A stretch of DNA of 64,000 nucleotides from Acanthosepion pharaonis (GCA_903632075.3 CAHIKZ030005497.1:1065001-1129000), one strand, 5' to 3'; numbered from the stretch's first letter, positions 20,960-32,269 are shown. The notes: generated by a model from the sequence alone, not told the origin. Translations and numbers: made by a program.

Positions 20960-22230
20960 GACCTCATAACGTTTTATTTTTTTTAACTATTGAACGCTGT
21001 ATTATTATTTTTTAAATACATAGAAAAAAAAGCACGGCGTTGGATTTAACAGAAGGGGAGGAGGAGTATGTAAAAAAGGAAGGAGAGGAAGTAAAAGGGG
21101 GATGATAAGAAAGCAAAATATCGGTGAGGTTTATTTGAAATGTACGTTTATTATCCAGCTTCACATGTGCTCAAGAGGAATTTCTTAATATATATCTAAG
21201 GACGCAAGACTTCGGATTTCTAGATCAAAAAGTTCTTTGGATCTGGAAATAGAATAAAAGAAATTCGAGAACATAAAAACAAAAAACAAAAATCGAAACA
21301 ATAATAATAATAAAAATAATATTTATTTTATATTGTATGGTCTATAGACCATATAGACTTATGATGAAAAAATCTTTTTAGGAAACTTAAACCTCGATGA
21401 CAATTTTGTAAACATTATCATTGATAGTATTTTTGAGCTACCTTGGACGTACACAGTAATTCAAGACCCCCCCTTGACTTGAGACATTTGAAATGTAATG
21501 TATTTAGTTTTTTTTTTTTAAACAAATGCAAAACAGGAAATTATATCAGTGAAACATGTACGGAACTCAATCTTCATAAAAAAAGATTATCAAAGAAAAA
21601 TCTATCTTACTAGAGTTGAATATTTCAACGAACCGGGCCATAGCATTAACGTTAGACGTGTACTATTAGCGTCTTGATTGAGTTAAAATAAATTCTTATA
21701 TTTTAGGTTTAAATAGAAATTTAGGCATATTGAATGAATAGATACCACAAAAAGCCATCTACAAACACTACACAAACTTAATCGTGTCAAACAACTATCA
21801 CAAACTACTAGATTTGATCAGTAATATCACATGGTCAAATAATTTTCCCCAAAAGTACATCACAGGCCTGTACGTAATTTCTAATTTATAACATGTTTTT
21901 CCGTCATGCTTGTACTTGGTCTAAATGTCTAATAGTATAAAAACATATATATTATGAAGGATTTTATGAGAAAAGGCTAAATGAATTTCTTGCTTTCTGA
22001 AAATGAGATGAGGATTTACCTTTAATTCGATTCAGAAAAGCTGGGAAAATATATTAAGGGCTTTCAACATAAACTAAGAATTATAAAGAAAAGAGGCAGA
22101 ATAAATATAAACGGCTTCCTAAAAAGTCATCAAATTTTCTTTCTTCGTTAATCAAGAGAAACGCCAGCTGAAGGAACAAGTACAAGGATTCCTTATTTTG
22201 CATACGCAAAAATACACATAGATTTCTTTC
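20960..22230. other. No recognisable gene or element
   Basis: AT-rich with purine runs at 21045-21110 and a short AATAAT run at 21300-21330. No coding motif is seen. Confidence 0.45.
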
Positions 22231-22235
22231 TTTCG

Positions 22236-22285
22236 CTTTTGGGTCTGATGAAGTCTAGAAAGGCGAAACACGTAATCAAATCTAT
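22236..22285 (+). ncRNA. Hammerhead-ribozyme-like core, copy 3
   Basis: An intact CTGATGA at 22245-22251 is followed by A, a 4-bp helix GTCT/AGGC with an AGAA loop, GAAA at 22265-22268, CACG, and then TA at 22273-22274. Helix I can pair GGGT with ATCA-type bases plus TT/AA beyond one mismatch. The helix III loop would be only 2 nt, which is too tight. About 40 bp downstream the sequence enters (CA)n-(TA)n, like the copy at 14776. Confidence 0.5.
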
Positions 22286-22323
22286 TTGCAATGAAAACTC
22301 GAGATTTTATATCCTACTTTAAA

Positions 22324-22389
<66 letters not shown>
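22324..22389. repeat. (CA)n-(TA)n microsatellite
   Basis: CA run passing into a TA run, downstream of the hammerhead-like motif. Confidence 0.95.
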
Positions 22390-22393
<4 letters not shown>

Positions 22394-22633
22394 GAAAATT
22401 TGGAAAAAACAAAAAAAAATCCTTATCCAAAACAGATGTTTAAAATGAATGAAATGTCCGTCGACTTTTTCGGTCGAACTGAAACATTTTTAAAGAATAT
22501 ATTCATGAAAAATGTTTATTAAACCGAAAAAAAGACGTGGACATAAAATTCATTTTATCCAATAACAGATTTGGATTTTTGTTTGTTTTTTTCCAAATTT
22601 TCTTCATTCTGTCGGATTTATATCCATTTACAT

Positions 22634-22637
<4 letters not shown>

Positions 22638-22689
<52 letters not shown>
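22638..22689. repeat. (TA)n microsatellite
   Basis: TA run followed by a small hairpin (CGGAGG...CCTCCG-type, with TTAAT in the loop) at 22695-22712. Confidence 0.95.
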
Positions 22690-22690
<1 letters not shown>

Positions 22691-22879
22691 GTGATCCGGA
22701 GGTTAATCTCCGCGATAATAACACATGAGGACTCGGAGTTTCCCTGGCAAGTCTTTGCACCGTAACTTTTTTATTGACAGATCCAAAAAGTGTGGATTGT
22801 CCGACACAAGACTTCACCACTTCACAAATCATTGCGTTGGCTTTTTTGACAATTACACCTAATTAGTTGCAAACATATC

Positions 22880-23056
22880 CGACTACTGCGAAAAACTCTA
22901 CGAAACAACATCAACTTCATGTTAGAATTTGGAATGTACGAACTCTCCAGTACAACAACTCAGCACCAGAAAGAAAAACAGCTCTGGTCGCGTTGGAGCT
23001 AAAGAAGCACAACATTGATATAGCTGCACTGAGAAGTAAGCATCAGTCGACGACAT
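22880..23056 (+). pseudogene. RTE-type LINE endonuclease, N-terminal fragment
   Basis: The open frame contains RIWNVRTL, then PERKTALVALELKKHNIDIA and AL, the conserved start of endonucleases in RTE-type LINEs often annotated as craniofacial-development-protein-2-like. In this family the motif containing the first catalytic Glu follows directly; here it reads RSKHQS and is lost, and the frame ends at 23058. It is a short 3'-truncated relic. Confidence 0.8.
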
Positions 23057-23237
23057 AAAACGAGAAAGTAAAATAAGACATCTAATAGTAATCTCTAATT
23101 CTCCTGTACTGTTTGTGGTCTTTTGCGCAATTTTCGAGCCGGTCTCAAAGTGATGCCCGTCATAGAAATGCAGATAATTAGTTTGTGGTCGTCAGAACAT
23201 CATACGTCGAACTCAATGGGAGAGTCTATCATACAGG

Positions 23238-23350
23238 TAATGATCCGTTGATATATAATCCAAGTGAATCCTAATAATATAAAATATTAAAACTAATCCA
23301 CAAAAACAGCTCAATGTATTTATTCAACAGAGTATATACATTACATACAA
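23238..23350 (+). repeat. Dispersed repeat C, copy 1
   Basis: About 110 bp shared with 46989-47125: GATATATAATCCAAGTGAA-like, CCTAATAATATAA, ATTAAAACT, CTCAATGTATTTATTCAACAG and ACATTACATACAA blocks. The family is unknown. Confidence 0.8.
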
Positions 23351-23467
23351 AAGGAAGTAAAATTACGTAATCGTTAAAATCATTTCATTTTCAGATTATC
23401 TGTAAGGTTTTTTAAACCGATCGGTTTGAAAATCCTGAGATGTAATCTCAATCTGTAAGGTGAAATG

Positions 23468-23470
<3 letters not shown>

Positions 23471-23538
<68 letters not shown>

Positions 23539-23540
23539 AT
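23471..23540. repeat. (TA)n-(TATG)n microsatellite
   Basis: TA run passing into ATGT/TATG tetranucleotide repeats. Confidence 0.95.
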
Positions 23541-23544
23541 CACA

Positions 23545-24670
23545 GTTTCTCTTAATTCACTCTGTATTTGCAGAAAGAAACCTGCATAGACTTATATTTA
23601 CAATTGTCTCTTCTGCTTATGCTTTTAGAACAAGATACAGGGCTGTTGAACTGAAGATGGAGTCTCTGTCATTGTCTATAGATAACGAATGCAGCAACTG
23701 ATGCAAAATATGTAATTTCTCGGATGAACTTTATTTTCTGGCGAACCGTACTTTATCAGCTCTATACATATGATGCTTCTTTTTAATGAGCGCAGGTATC
23801 GAGTTAGTTCAACGGCGCGTGTTCTTCAGTCCATCTTATCACAAGCCACATAAACGGCGTATTCATTATTCCGCTCAGGAACAATGAAGAATAATACAAC
23901 AAAACAAAATTACACATAGTCGTTAAGTTAAATTTCACCGCGGAATATAATTACAGAAACTGAAGTAGTCGTTATCAAAACAAAACAGTACCTCTGTAAA
24001 GATTTATCAAGAGGTACTGGGTTTATATCTTCGAAATGGAGTCTGCTTTGGCAAGAAACACGAAAGCAAGCCAAGATGCTATTATATAAATGATAGTTAT
24101 TTAAGTTACACCCGAAAAACTGAAAGAAATATCTGTCATAGTATTCCGACGGGTTGGGATTTGAAAAATTCGTTTCATTGAGTTCTGTTAACGTTAGAAA
24201 AGAAATTAAAATAATAGGGTTGAAGAAGGGAATAGAGAGAAATAGTTGAATAAAGAGGGGGAGTGAGAGAGAAGAAATAAAGATGCCTAAGTGTAAATTT
24301 ATATGATTATTGGAGTTTGTAGATGCCAGTAAGATGTCTTTTAGTAGAAACCGAAAAATATATATGACATTATCAGAACAATAGCCTACCGTCAGGTACT
24401 CAACAGTTTATCTATGAGTTATTGCGCATTGGCCATATTTTATTATGAATATTAGATTTAACTTCTATGTTTCTTTGCTTCTCTATTTTATTTCAACATA
24501 TCAACTTTTCAATTCAACTTATACAATCTTCCTATCTTTCTGCATATATAATTGAGCATAAGCGTTTACGTAGGGACAATTATAGTGTATAGGCTTTACT
24601 CTAATTTTATATATAATAAGTGTATGTTGCAGTTCGTAGCCATGTTTGCAAACAAAAAACAAAATACACA
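23545..24670. other. No recognisable gene or element
   Basis: AT-rich with no coding motif. The open frame extending from 23465 to 23701 is partly translated microsatellite. Confidence 0.45.
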
Positions 24671-24699
24671 CGAAAAATGGTTTCTAATAATAACTGACA

Positions 24700-24780
24700 A
24701 CACATACATACACGCACACACATAGGAACAGACACACACACAAATATAGACGCACACACAGAGACACACACACAATATAG
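24700..24780. repeat. CA-rich imperfect repeat
   Basis: Imperfect ACACAC blocks with CATA and GACA interruptions. Confidence 0.8.
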
Positions 24781-24874
24781 TTTTTAGGTATGCTATATTT
24801 ACGAGTTAAAATATTAAATATCTGGGATAGAACGCATTTCAAAATAAAAGTGTGTGTTGACTTCACTGTCCATT

Positions 24875-24879
<5 letters not shown>

Positions 24880-24909
<30 letters not shown>

Positions 24910-25043
24910 GATATAACGATATATAACATTATGTATAATTTTATAAAAAACAGTATTTAGAAATATATATATATGTATATATATCCATATGATATAACGA
25001 TATATAATATTATGTACAATTTTATAATAAACAGTATTTAGAA

Positions 25044-25119
<76 letters not shown>

Positions 25120-25120
25120 G
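24880..25120. repeat. Tandem repeat of about 86 bp interleaved with (TA)n
   Basis: The unit GATATAACGATATATAA through ATTTTATAA.AAACAGTATTTAGAAATATATA occurs twice (about 24907-24975 and 24988-25055), separated and followed by TA runs. The 131-aa minus-strand open frame here is a product of this low-complexity array. Confidence 0.88.
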
Positions 25121-25124
25121 ATTT

Positions 25125-26413
25125 TCGACAGCAAATATTCTTTAAGGCAAATGTTATAAAAGACAGCATGCATTTTTTGACGGTTTATTTTTATTAATCG
25201 TCTTTTCAAAATTAGTAATAATCATTCTCAGATGAGGAGGAAAATTCCATCACAAATTGTTCAAACCTCATCTCAAATATATGATCGATTCCAACTTTCT
25301 TCTTTTTTAATTCGTAAGTGTAGTTTGGGTCAAATGATGAATTTCGTAGAAATAGTGTGTTTCATGACATAGTCGAAGTATGTTTTGACGTCAGAAAGTT
25401 CAGAAGAGATTTCAGAGTTCGTACTTGCGTGAATGTTGGTAATGGTCTTTAACGTCTGACTGCATTAGTTAAGACGGGAGTTCTTGAAAATTACATTTTG
25501 GCAGCAAGGAGAAAGATGAATGAAAAGAAACACAAGGGAGCTTACACGTGTTCTGTTTTTATAAGATTGTGTATCACGTGGGAGGCTCAGAACGAAAATG
25601 CGGGAAAACAGATTTGACACGTGCAGGCGGTTTGATTGGTCGGAACTGACTAATCAGCCAGCTAGATTGAAGGTGATTAACAAATGAATGCTTGCTATAT
25701 ATTTTGTAAGATTGAGATGGTGAAAATCACAACAGGAATAGTGCATTTCCCAGCAGGGGTTAACTGGCTTGTTGTGGAAGATTCCATATCGTCATCAGCA
25801 GTCCGATCACCGTGTGTAGTTGTCTGGAGACATGACCAGTTTGCTCTACTTAGCTAGCTTGACACCCGAAGACGTATTCATTCAGGAGTTTTGTGTCTTG
25901 TACAAGAAGGCCCGGTGAATCACATCTCACTCAAGCTCAATTCACAGTTAATGTCATCCATCTTAAACTCCAACTTGATGTATGAATCAACGACCACGTG
26001 CCAATAACCTAGGATAAATTGGCTATTGGAACGTGGGGAAACCATCCACCCTGGCTGTTGAATTCTGTCTGTGAAGCCCTCTGTCCACAGACCCTGTGTC
26101 ATTAACGCGCTGTCCGTATACATAACTCTGGAACTCCGTGTATCACATTGTGCTAGATGGTCGTTGACGCTACAAAAAAGTTTATTCCCTCTTTGAAAGA
26201 CAACCATAATAAGAGAGAACCGTTTAAATATTACGAAAGAGAATAAAGACAATAATTCAACCTTTTTCAGGATTTTGTCAGATGAACAAACAAATAAACT
26301 ATTTGAGGATGATTCTGTGCAAATAATTTTATATCAAATAGTAGTGAAAACGTTTTAGTCGAGGATTGAATGAGCTCCACTTCCATTGGTGTATTGCATT
26401 TAATCGAATGAAT

Positions 26414-26415
<2 letters not shown>
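25125..26415. other. No recognised element; one unassigned open frame
   Basis: A 110-aa minus-strand open frame at 25920-26252 has ordinary composition (CSVNDHLAQCDTR, GWMVSPRSNSQF) but no domain I know and no second copy here. Between about 25545 and 25650 are three CACGTG-type sites and a TGATTGG (inverted CCAAT-like), which could be remains of an LTR promoter. Confidence 0.35.

Positions 26416-26417
<2 letters not shown>

Positions 26418-26462
<45 letters not shown>
26418..26462. repeat. (TA)n microsatellite
   Basis: Simple TA run. Confidence 0.95.
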
Positions 26463-26464
<2 letters not shown>

Positions 26465-26711
26465 GGAATATGCATACACCTGAGTTCCCCCTCACTGGAA
26501 TATGATTGGACGTGTAGTTACGACAGAGTATAAGTCTATGACGACGCCCATTAGACTACGCCATTGGCTATCCTATTGGTCCACACCAATTGCCTAAATA
26601 TATTACCTGCGACTACGACGAGTACCAGTCGATTACTGCTACCGTGTACTACTTACAGTAGTCCAAACCACTCAGCTACTTCGATCAAATATATCCCTTT
26701 CTGGGATGTAT

Positions 26712-26715
<4 letters not shown>

Positions 26716-26757
<42 letters not shown>
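26716..26757. repeat. (TA)n microsatellite at a SINE tail
   Basis: TA run directly abutting the 3' end of the minus-strand SINE at 26768. Confidence 0.93.
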
Positions 26758-26758
<1 letters not shown>

Positions 26759-26767
26759 GTCGCCGCT

Positions 26768-26978
26768 CATCATTGTGTCTAGACATCCGATGGCCTCAAG
26801 CTGGGATTGAAACCCAACTGATTTGTTATCAGTCGGAGATTTTATCCCTGAGTTATCAGCGACCAGTTGAAAGGAAAGCTAATTTTTACGTACCTATTTT
26901 TCGAATAAACACGCCAATGACCGACAAGGCTCAATTCATGGAAGAGCTTTGCAGTATTCGCAATAGTAGTCAATGAAG
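26768..26978 (-). repeat. tRNA-derived SINE, copy 3
   Basis: The reverse complement matches the SINE at 20281 closely: GACTACTATTGCGAATACTG, GAATTGAGCC, GGTCATTGGCGTGTTTATTC, the tRNA-like part with CTCAGGGATAAAATCTCCGA and GGGTTTCAATCCCAGCTTGA, and the GGATGTCTAGACA tail that runs into (TA)n. Confidence 0.9.
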
Positions 26979-27239
26979 GGTGGGATGTGCAAATTGTCGC
27001 CATTTTATATTTTTCATTTCGCTCATGCGCGTTGGTTGTTTATGATTTTGTTGACTTTTGTTGACTGCATTTTATAGTATGATCAGAAGGGCCCGGTCTG
27101 TGAGAAAAAGCGCACTATGACACAATTCACTCGGTTAAATATTTGGAAACGCCGTGCTGTACTGCTTGGCATTGGCACCGGAAGCTAAAATACGTACTTT
27201 CAGAGTGTTTGGGAGTAAATCCGTGGACAGTGCAAGACA

Positions 27240-27461
27240 TTCGGAAAGAGTTGGATGAGTCTAATTGACCATTACGAAGGTACAGCAGCTCGGAAAACTC
27301 ATTCTGGTCGGTCTGATAAGAAACGAAGTCTTGAATTTTTCGGTGAGGACCTCAGACTCAACACGGGGTCGTGCATCAAGTGCCTTGAGGAAGTAGTGTT
27401 TCCGTGTGTCAAGGTGATCGCTGCTGGAAGACCTTATGACTGGCAACATGATTCTTCACCC

Positions 27462-27470
<9 letters not shown>
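27240..27470 (+). pseudogene. Tc1/mariner-superfamily transposase, internally deleted
   Basis: A plus-strand frame joins an N-terminal linker piece (RKTHSGRSDKKRSLEFFGE) to a catalytic-domain piece (CLEEVVFPCVKVIAAGRPY, then a WQHDSSPCH block equivalent to the Q-D-x-APxH motif of the second catalytic Asp). The first catalytic region between them is gone. A (TA)n array at 27466 replaces the C-terminal part. The same superfamily supplies the HTH at 37124 and the C-terminus at 52100. Confidence 0.7.

Positions 27471-27544
<74 letters not shown>
27466..27544. repeat. (TA)n-(GA)n microsatellite
   Basis: TA run passing into GAGA, located inside the transposase remnant. Confidence 0.96.
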
Positions 27545-27548
<4 letters not shown>

Positions 27549-27875
27549 GAAGCAGGGCTTAGCCATGGATATGGTTCTAAGTGCCAAACACTTTGGGAAA
27601 AGTCGGAAGCAATTTCCTCCCGACCACATCTGGGTCCTATAGCTTTGGGTGGAGAACGGTCTAGGAGAAGGTCATCTATGAATTCAAAATGTGCAGAGGG
27701 TCGATTGGAGACCTTGGCATACTGAGCACAGTTTTTTTGTATTCGGTTCTTCCAAAAAGTGTTGTTGATTCTGCATCAGCCTTCACCACTATAATAAAAT
27801 GAAATGTGCAGCTAGTATGGCTGTTGGTTCTAAGAACTGAGCTACTTGACACTCATACGTCGAAAACGACAGAGA
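27545..27875 (+). other. Possible downstream part of the transposase remnant
   Basis: GC-richer than its surroundings. I could not align its frames with confidence to a transposase C-terminus; it may be unrelated. Confidence 0.25.
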
Positions 27876-27877
<2 letters not shown>

Positions 27878-27943
<66 letters not shown>

Positions 27944-27962
27944 CTGTCTGTGTGTGTGTGTA
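27878..27962. repeat. (TA)n-(TG)n microsatellite
   Basis: TA run passing into TG with two TCTG interruptions. Confidence 0.96.
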
Positions 27963-28029
27963 GGCGTGTAAGTGGCGAGTGTTTCTGTGGTTGCACGCGT
28001 GAGCGCACACACACGTGTTTCTGAGCTAT

Positions 28030-29095
28030 ACAGACACAGGAAAAAGGATCTTTGTATATAGATAAGTATTCCTGCTCGTATGCATATAGGTGCATCGATC
28101 ATGCCAACAAACGAAGCAGGAGACTGCATAAAGCAACTCTGCATAACCTAATTTGTTACAAGCTCTATTTTCTTTATACGCCAGCAAACAACTTTCAATG
28201 TGAAGCACTTTCAATTTTTGCGCGCGAAAATACATCAGGTCGGGAAAAGTGTCATTCGCTTTGTTAGAGATAAAGAATATATATTTGAAAAAGTCATTAT
28301 TTACCTATTTATCTGTGTGTAACTTTTTGGCCTGACGGGCTGGCATTCTGGTGCAACATGATTTCCCATGCGGCTTCTCGCAACATCGAGCCAAACCTTC
28401 AGTTCGCCACGCTTGTTTCTATCGTGAATTGCGCTATAAAACAAGAAAGCGCCTCGATCTCTCAGCTACCCTCATATCACTGTCAGTTTTCGTTATAGAT
28501 TATTTGTGCAACTACAGCTTTAAAAGAAATGAGAGAAAAAACCGCTCACGCATTAAGGGAACTAACAGTTATTATTAATTTTTTTTTTCGGCAACAAAGT
28601 GCTACTCTCTTCTCCGATTGGCTTGGCGCTATGCTGCTTGTAAGATAACTTAGTGAATGGGATGTCGAACACATTCTTTTCTCTCTTTTTTAGTGCGATG
28701 CAGTCCTGCGTGTTGCTTTGATGATTATATTTTCCTTCACTTCTGGCTTCAAAATATCCAAGGCCGAATAACGCAAAGTTTTTTTTGTTTTTTTTTTTTT
28801 TGCAGTTTTACTTTGCTTTTTCTTAACCAGTAAAATATGTTAATTTATTATCTACCGTTCTGGGAACAAGAAAAATATGATACCATCTCCATTCACTTAA
28901 AAAAAAAAAAAATGTCTTCGATAGACAGGGCGAAGTTATTACCGTTTAAAAGAATGTGATAAAATATCATCTCTGCATGTGCGGGTAGAGCAGGTGATAT
29001 CAACGGGGCAAAATTGAATCGTCGAGGAGAGTTCAAATTGGTGAACTGGGCTCAAATTCTAGTCACGTCTCTTGAGCTTACTGGCGTACAAGTTT
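28030..29095. other. No recognisable gene or element
   Basis: Several short open frames without motifs; poly-T runs near 28790 and a poly-A run near 28900. Confidence 0.4.
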
Positions 29096-29099
29096 TTTT

Positions 29100-29340
29100 G
29101 TTATTTTTAATCGGCATCATCCCATTCAAGGCAGTAAAGCCATGAAGACACAAGGGGTTTACAGGGTGTGGAAGTATTAGGAACAGGAATATTAATAATG
29201 TGCGGGAAGAGAAAAGAGCCATCAGGAAGCGAGTAGATAGCGGTTGACATTGTATTTAAATTTTTCAGATTAAATGTGGCTGGAAAGCATGGAGCCGGAT
29301 GCTCTTGGGAAACACATATCCGTGACTTCTAAATAAAAAG
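29100..29340 (-). mobile_element. LINE 3' end fragment
   Basis: On the minus strand, an FKYNVNRYLL segment matches the conserved FK.NVNRHL C-terminus of the LINEs at 45110 and 63785. It is followed by the same 3' UTR order: an ACCCCTTG.GT block, then GGCTTTACTGCCTTGAATGG and the tail. All upstream LINE parts are missing. Confidence 0.7.
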
Positions 29341-29344
29341 CGGG

Positions 29345-29552
29345 TTAGACAGTGCTCTTTCTTGCCCTAACTGGTAACCATACCAAGAAAAGGAAACTGC
29401 TTAAATCTAAACCGCAGGGAAGGCAACGAGAAAAACCACTGAGACATTCTTCTAAACAAATGGTAGCACATCGCAGGTAATAAAAAAGGGGATCTACGGA
29501 GAACTCTTGAAGAGTCATGGGGTTAAAAGCAGCACCAAAACAAATATCAGTA
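29345..29552 (-). other. Possible continuation of the LINE C-terminal region
   Basis: A minus-strand open frame (RCATICLEECLSGFSRCLPC) lies directly upstream of the LINE end, but I cannot match it to the family. Confidence 0.25.
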
Positions 29553-30016
29553 TCTTTTGTGATGTCAACAAACACTCGTTGCCACTTTCGTGATGCCAAC
29601 GAATATTCGTTGTCTCTTTCGTAACACCCGTCGTAATAGAGACTTTATAATCGCAGTCACAGCTATAGTAACGCCGTTGAACAATACTAGTGTCAGACGC
29701 CTTCGAATAGCACTCGCACTAATAGTATTTGCTCGAAAGTAACCCGCATAGTGATCCGAATAGAAAAAATAGTATAGTGAATAGAGTAAAGAATAGCGGT
29801 TCGTATCGTGATAGAGGAGAAATAGCGATTCGTATAGTATATAAGATAGACTAGGAAAAGCGATCAATTCGACACAGACTACCTCCCATATATGTGTTTC
29901 CTCTATGGTCACGTGGACTACATAATTTAATAATGGGATCGCCTGTGTTTACACACTGGCGATCTATGTTCAAATTCAAGTGTCGGCAGCGACACTTTAT
30001 TACTATATAACAGTGT
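29553..30016 (+). repeat. LTR-like interspersed repeat, copy 2
   Basis: Matches 11598-12078 throughout. The 31-bp starting unit is again present twice (29561-29591 and 29592-29622: TGATGYCAACRAAYA.TCGTTG). It ends at ATATAACAG. Flanks differ from copy 1, supporting separate insertions. Confidence 0.87.
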
Positions 30017-30019
30017 CAA

Positions 30020-30365
30020 ATTGCGGTTAACAATGGAAATCGGGCACAAACTTTTGCAATAATCTCATATATTCACTGAATTTTTGTATATGCAAAATGG
30101 GATGCAAAAGGGAAAAAATATCGGAACACTGGGTTAATCATCAATGAACCATAATTAAAAATAACAAAAAACAGCATCATCTATGAAATAAATGGTAAAA
30201 AAATAACTGCTAATATTTACTATCTGCGGTGTTTTGTATTAAAAAGTATTTGAGTGTAGACTTTTAACGTCATGTTCCAAACAAACATGGCGTTAAACCA
30301 CTCAAATCATTTTTGATGATTAACTCAGTGTTCAGATAATGTTGCAACATAATATTCAGTAGATA
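30020..30365. other. No recognisable gene or element
   Basis: AT-rich sequence ahead of the mariner left end. Confidence 0.4.
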
Positions 30366-30367
30366 TA

Positions 30368-31371
30368 TCAGATCAGTGCAAAAGTCCGTGTCCGATTGTC
30401 ATAGTTAATATAAAATGACAACATTTGGGTGCAGATTCCAGGTATGTTCTAGATTGCAACCTTGCATCGTTTAGTTACGAGTCAGACTTTATTATATGTT
30501 GACGTTTTGGAGGATGAAAAGTTGCATTTTCGCTTCTATGAAATTCGAATAGGGGTAAGCATCGGAATTGCGACAAAAAACAAAACAAAAAAAAAACACA
30601 TTCGGTAGCTTTATTTAGATTGTCCCCCAGCTCTCCGAAGGGTCAAAAATGGTTTGGCAGATTTCGACAGGGTGAACTTAACCAAAACGACGAACCACAC
30701 TCCGAGCAAACTTCGACGTCGATGAAGACGTTCTGCTTGCCATCGTATAGATTTTGACGAAAAGTTTGACAACCAATGCCTGTACTGCCTTTCACCATTT
30801 GAAGAAAGTTGGATCTGTTTCCAAACTCGACACTTGGGTGCAGGATATGCACGATCGTGTTTCTGCAACGATTTCTTTGCTGTTAAGCCAAGAGAAGGTG
30901 CCGTTCTTGAACAGAATTGTCACAGGTGATGAACAATGGATTGCTCATGTTTGATGAGTGGTAATTCATTTTGAGCTTCTTCCAGTCAACGAAACAATAA
31001 TTGCAAAGGCGAATTGAGACCAGATAACCAATCTCAATGCGGCTATTCTAGCAAATCGAAAAGGTGTCATTTTCTACCACGACAACGCAAGACAGTATGT
31101 TGCGAAACTGAAGTTCATATAGAACCCGCCCCAACACCCAACATATTCTCCTTATTTTGTTCTTTCCTAGTTTTATTTGTTGCAGTCTTTACAGAAATAT
31201 TTAAATGGCAAAATTATGACTTTGTACACTCAGTCTGACACTACCTTGAAACTTTCTACCAACCAAAAATTACGATGTTGCTACAAAATGGCGTCAAAAT
31301 TGTAGAATGGTGGGATTTAAAATCAATGGAGACTATGGACTTGACTAATAAATATTTTTGTTCAAAAATTA
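30368..31371 (+). mobile_element. Cecropia/Hsmar1-like mariner, decayed
   Basis: The left end TCAGATCAGTGCAAAAGT follows TA and differs only by transitions from the family terminus TTAGGTTGGTGCAAAAGT (14 of 18 identical). The plus strand carries a broken transposase. The normal right end is not visible; at that place the foldback MITE 31372-31471 begins, which carries the same terminus. Confidence 0.8.
30480..31345 (+). pseudogene. Mariner transposase (cecropia-type), broken
   Basis: Pieces in order and changing frame: FRFYEIRIGV (N-terminal HTH), a KFRQG-type linker near 30665 (RFRQGELNQNDEPHS), VDEDVLLAIV near 30720, HHLKKVGSVSKLDTWVQD at about 30790-30845, and FLNRIVTGDEQW near 30930 with the first catalytic Asp. 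NRKGVIFYHDNAR follows near 31070 with the second catalytic Asp, then an HPTYSPYFV block where the third Asp of SPDLAP is replaced. The C-terminus is near 31265-31345 (FYQPKITMLLQNGVK, NGDYGLD). Frameshifts and stops make it inactive. Confidence 0.8.
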
Positions 31372-31471
31372 TTAGGTTGGTGCAAAAATAATGATGTAAT
31401 AATGTCGTTTTTAACGTATTTTTAACGTCAAAAAACGACATTATTACGTCATTATTTTTGCACCAACCTAA
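31372..31471. mobile_element. Mariner-type foldback MITE, copy 2
   Basis: A 100-bp near-perfect palindrome starting TTAGGTTGGTGC and ending with its reverse complement, flanked by TA (31370-31371 and 31472-31473). It matches the copy at 2706-2808, including the CGACATTATTACGTCATTAT arm. It sits exactly where the adjacent mariner should end. Confidence 0.93.
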
Positions 31472-31474
31472 TAA

Positions 31475-32265
31475 TTAGTAAGAGGCTAACTTTAACAATG
31501 ATCTAATATTTAATACCAGTTTGATAGTTTCGAGCGAGAGTATCTAGTAGGCCCCAGCGAGGACCAACATTCTTCAAATCAGGTGTACTGGGGTTACCGA
31601 ATCAGAAACAAAAAAAACTGTACCAGATAATAGAAGCCAAATCACCTGAGGATGTCCAACAGTTGCAACAACTAAAATGAATAGCATATATAACTCGAAG
31701 TGTGAATAATGACATAATCATGATCTTACACGGTACCCCAAACAAAATGAAGGAAAATCCCACCAATACTGGAAAGAACATTAACAGCTACTGGACTTGA
31801 GAAAACAAGTCCTAGAAATTGTTTTTAAGAGAAAAAACTTATAAATTTGAATCAATAACATCACTGTCTTCTGAGTCAAATGTTTGTTAATTAGGAAACG
31901 GTTAATATTACCATTCATAGCTATGGATAAATAGCAGTACAGACGGGGTTCTATAAGCCTTGGATGGCAACTGGTCTACCGCAGAAAGAAATGGCAATCT
32001 ACTGCGGGAAAAAATCTCCCTCGTCAGTCATGTATCGCATGACACATAACTGATTGACTAATATTACCATTACCATTGTGGAGAGATCTTTTAAAGTTGA
32101 TGCATAAAAATATATATATTATCTGGATGACTCGGCTGAGGGACATTATTTCTGAAAACGAACCATGAAAATGTAGTGAATCTCACAACCCAGATCATGT
32201 AGAATAAAATTTGCATTCAATATCACACCAGGCCAAACTGGAGAACGAGAAAGATGTCAGACAAA
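31475..32265. other. No recognisable gene; one CTGAGGATG motif
   Basis: A CACCTGAGGATGTCC stretch near 31645-31660 resembles the start of the hammerhead-like motifs but lacks a clear helix II and GAAA. Otherwise AT-rich sequence. Confidence 0.35.
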
Positions 32266-32269
32266 GATA

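Noticed and set aside
25920..26252. 110-aa minus-strand open frame as a host gene
   Set aside because: No recognisable domain, no splice or promoter context I could support and no second copy; kept only as a note in the surrounding stretch.
31640..31680. CACCTGAGGATGTCC as another hammerhead-like core
   Set aside because: No convincing helix II and no GAAA follow it.
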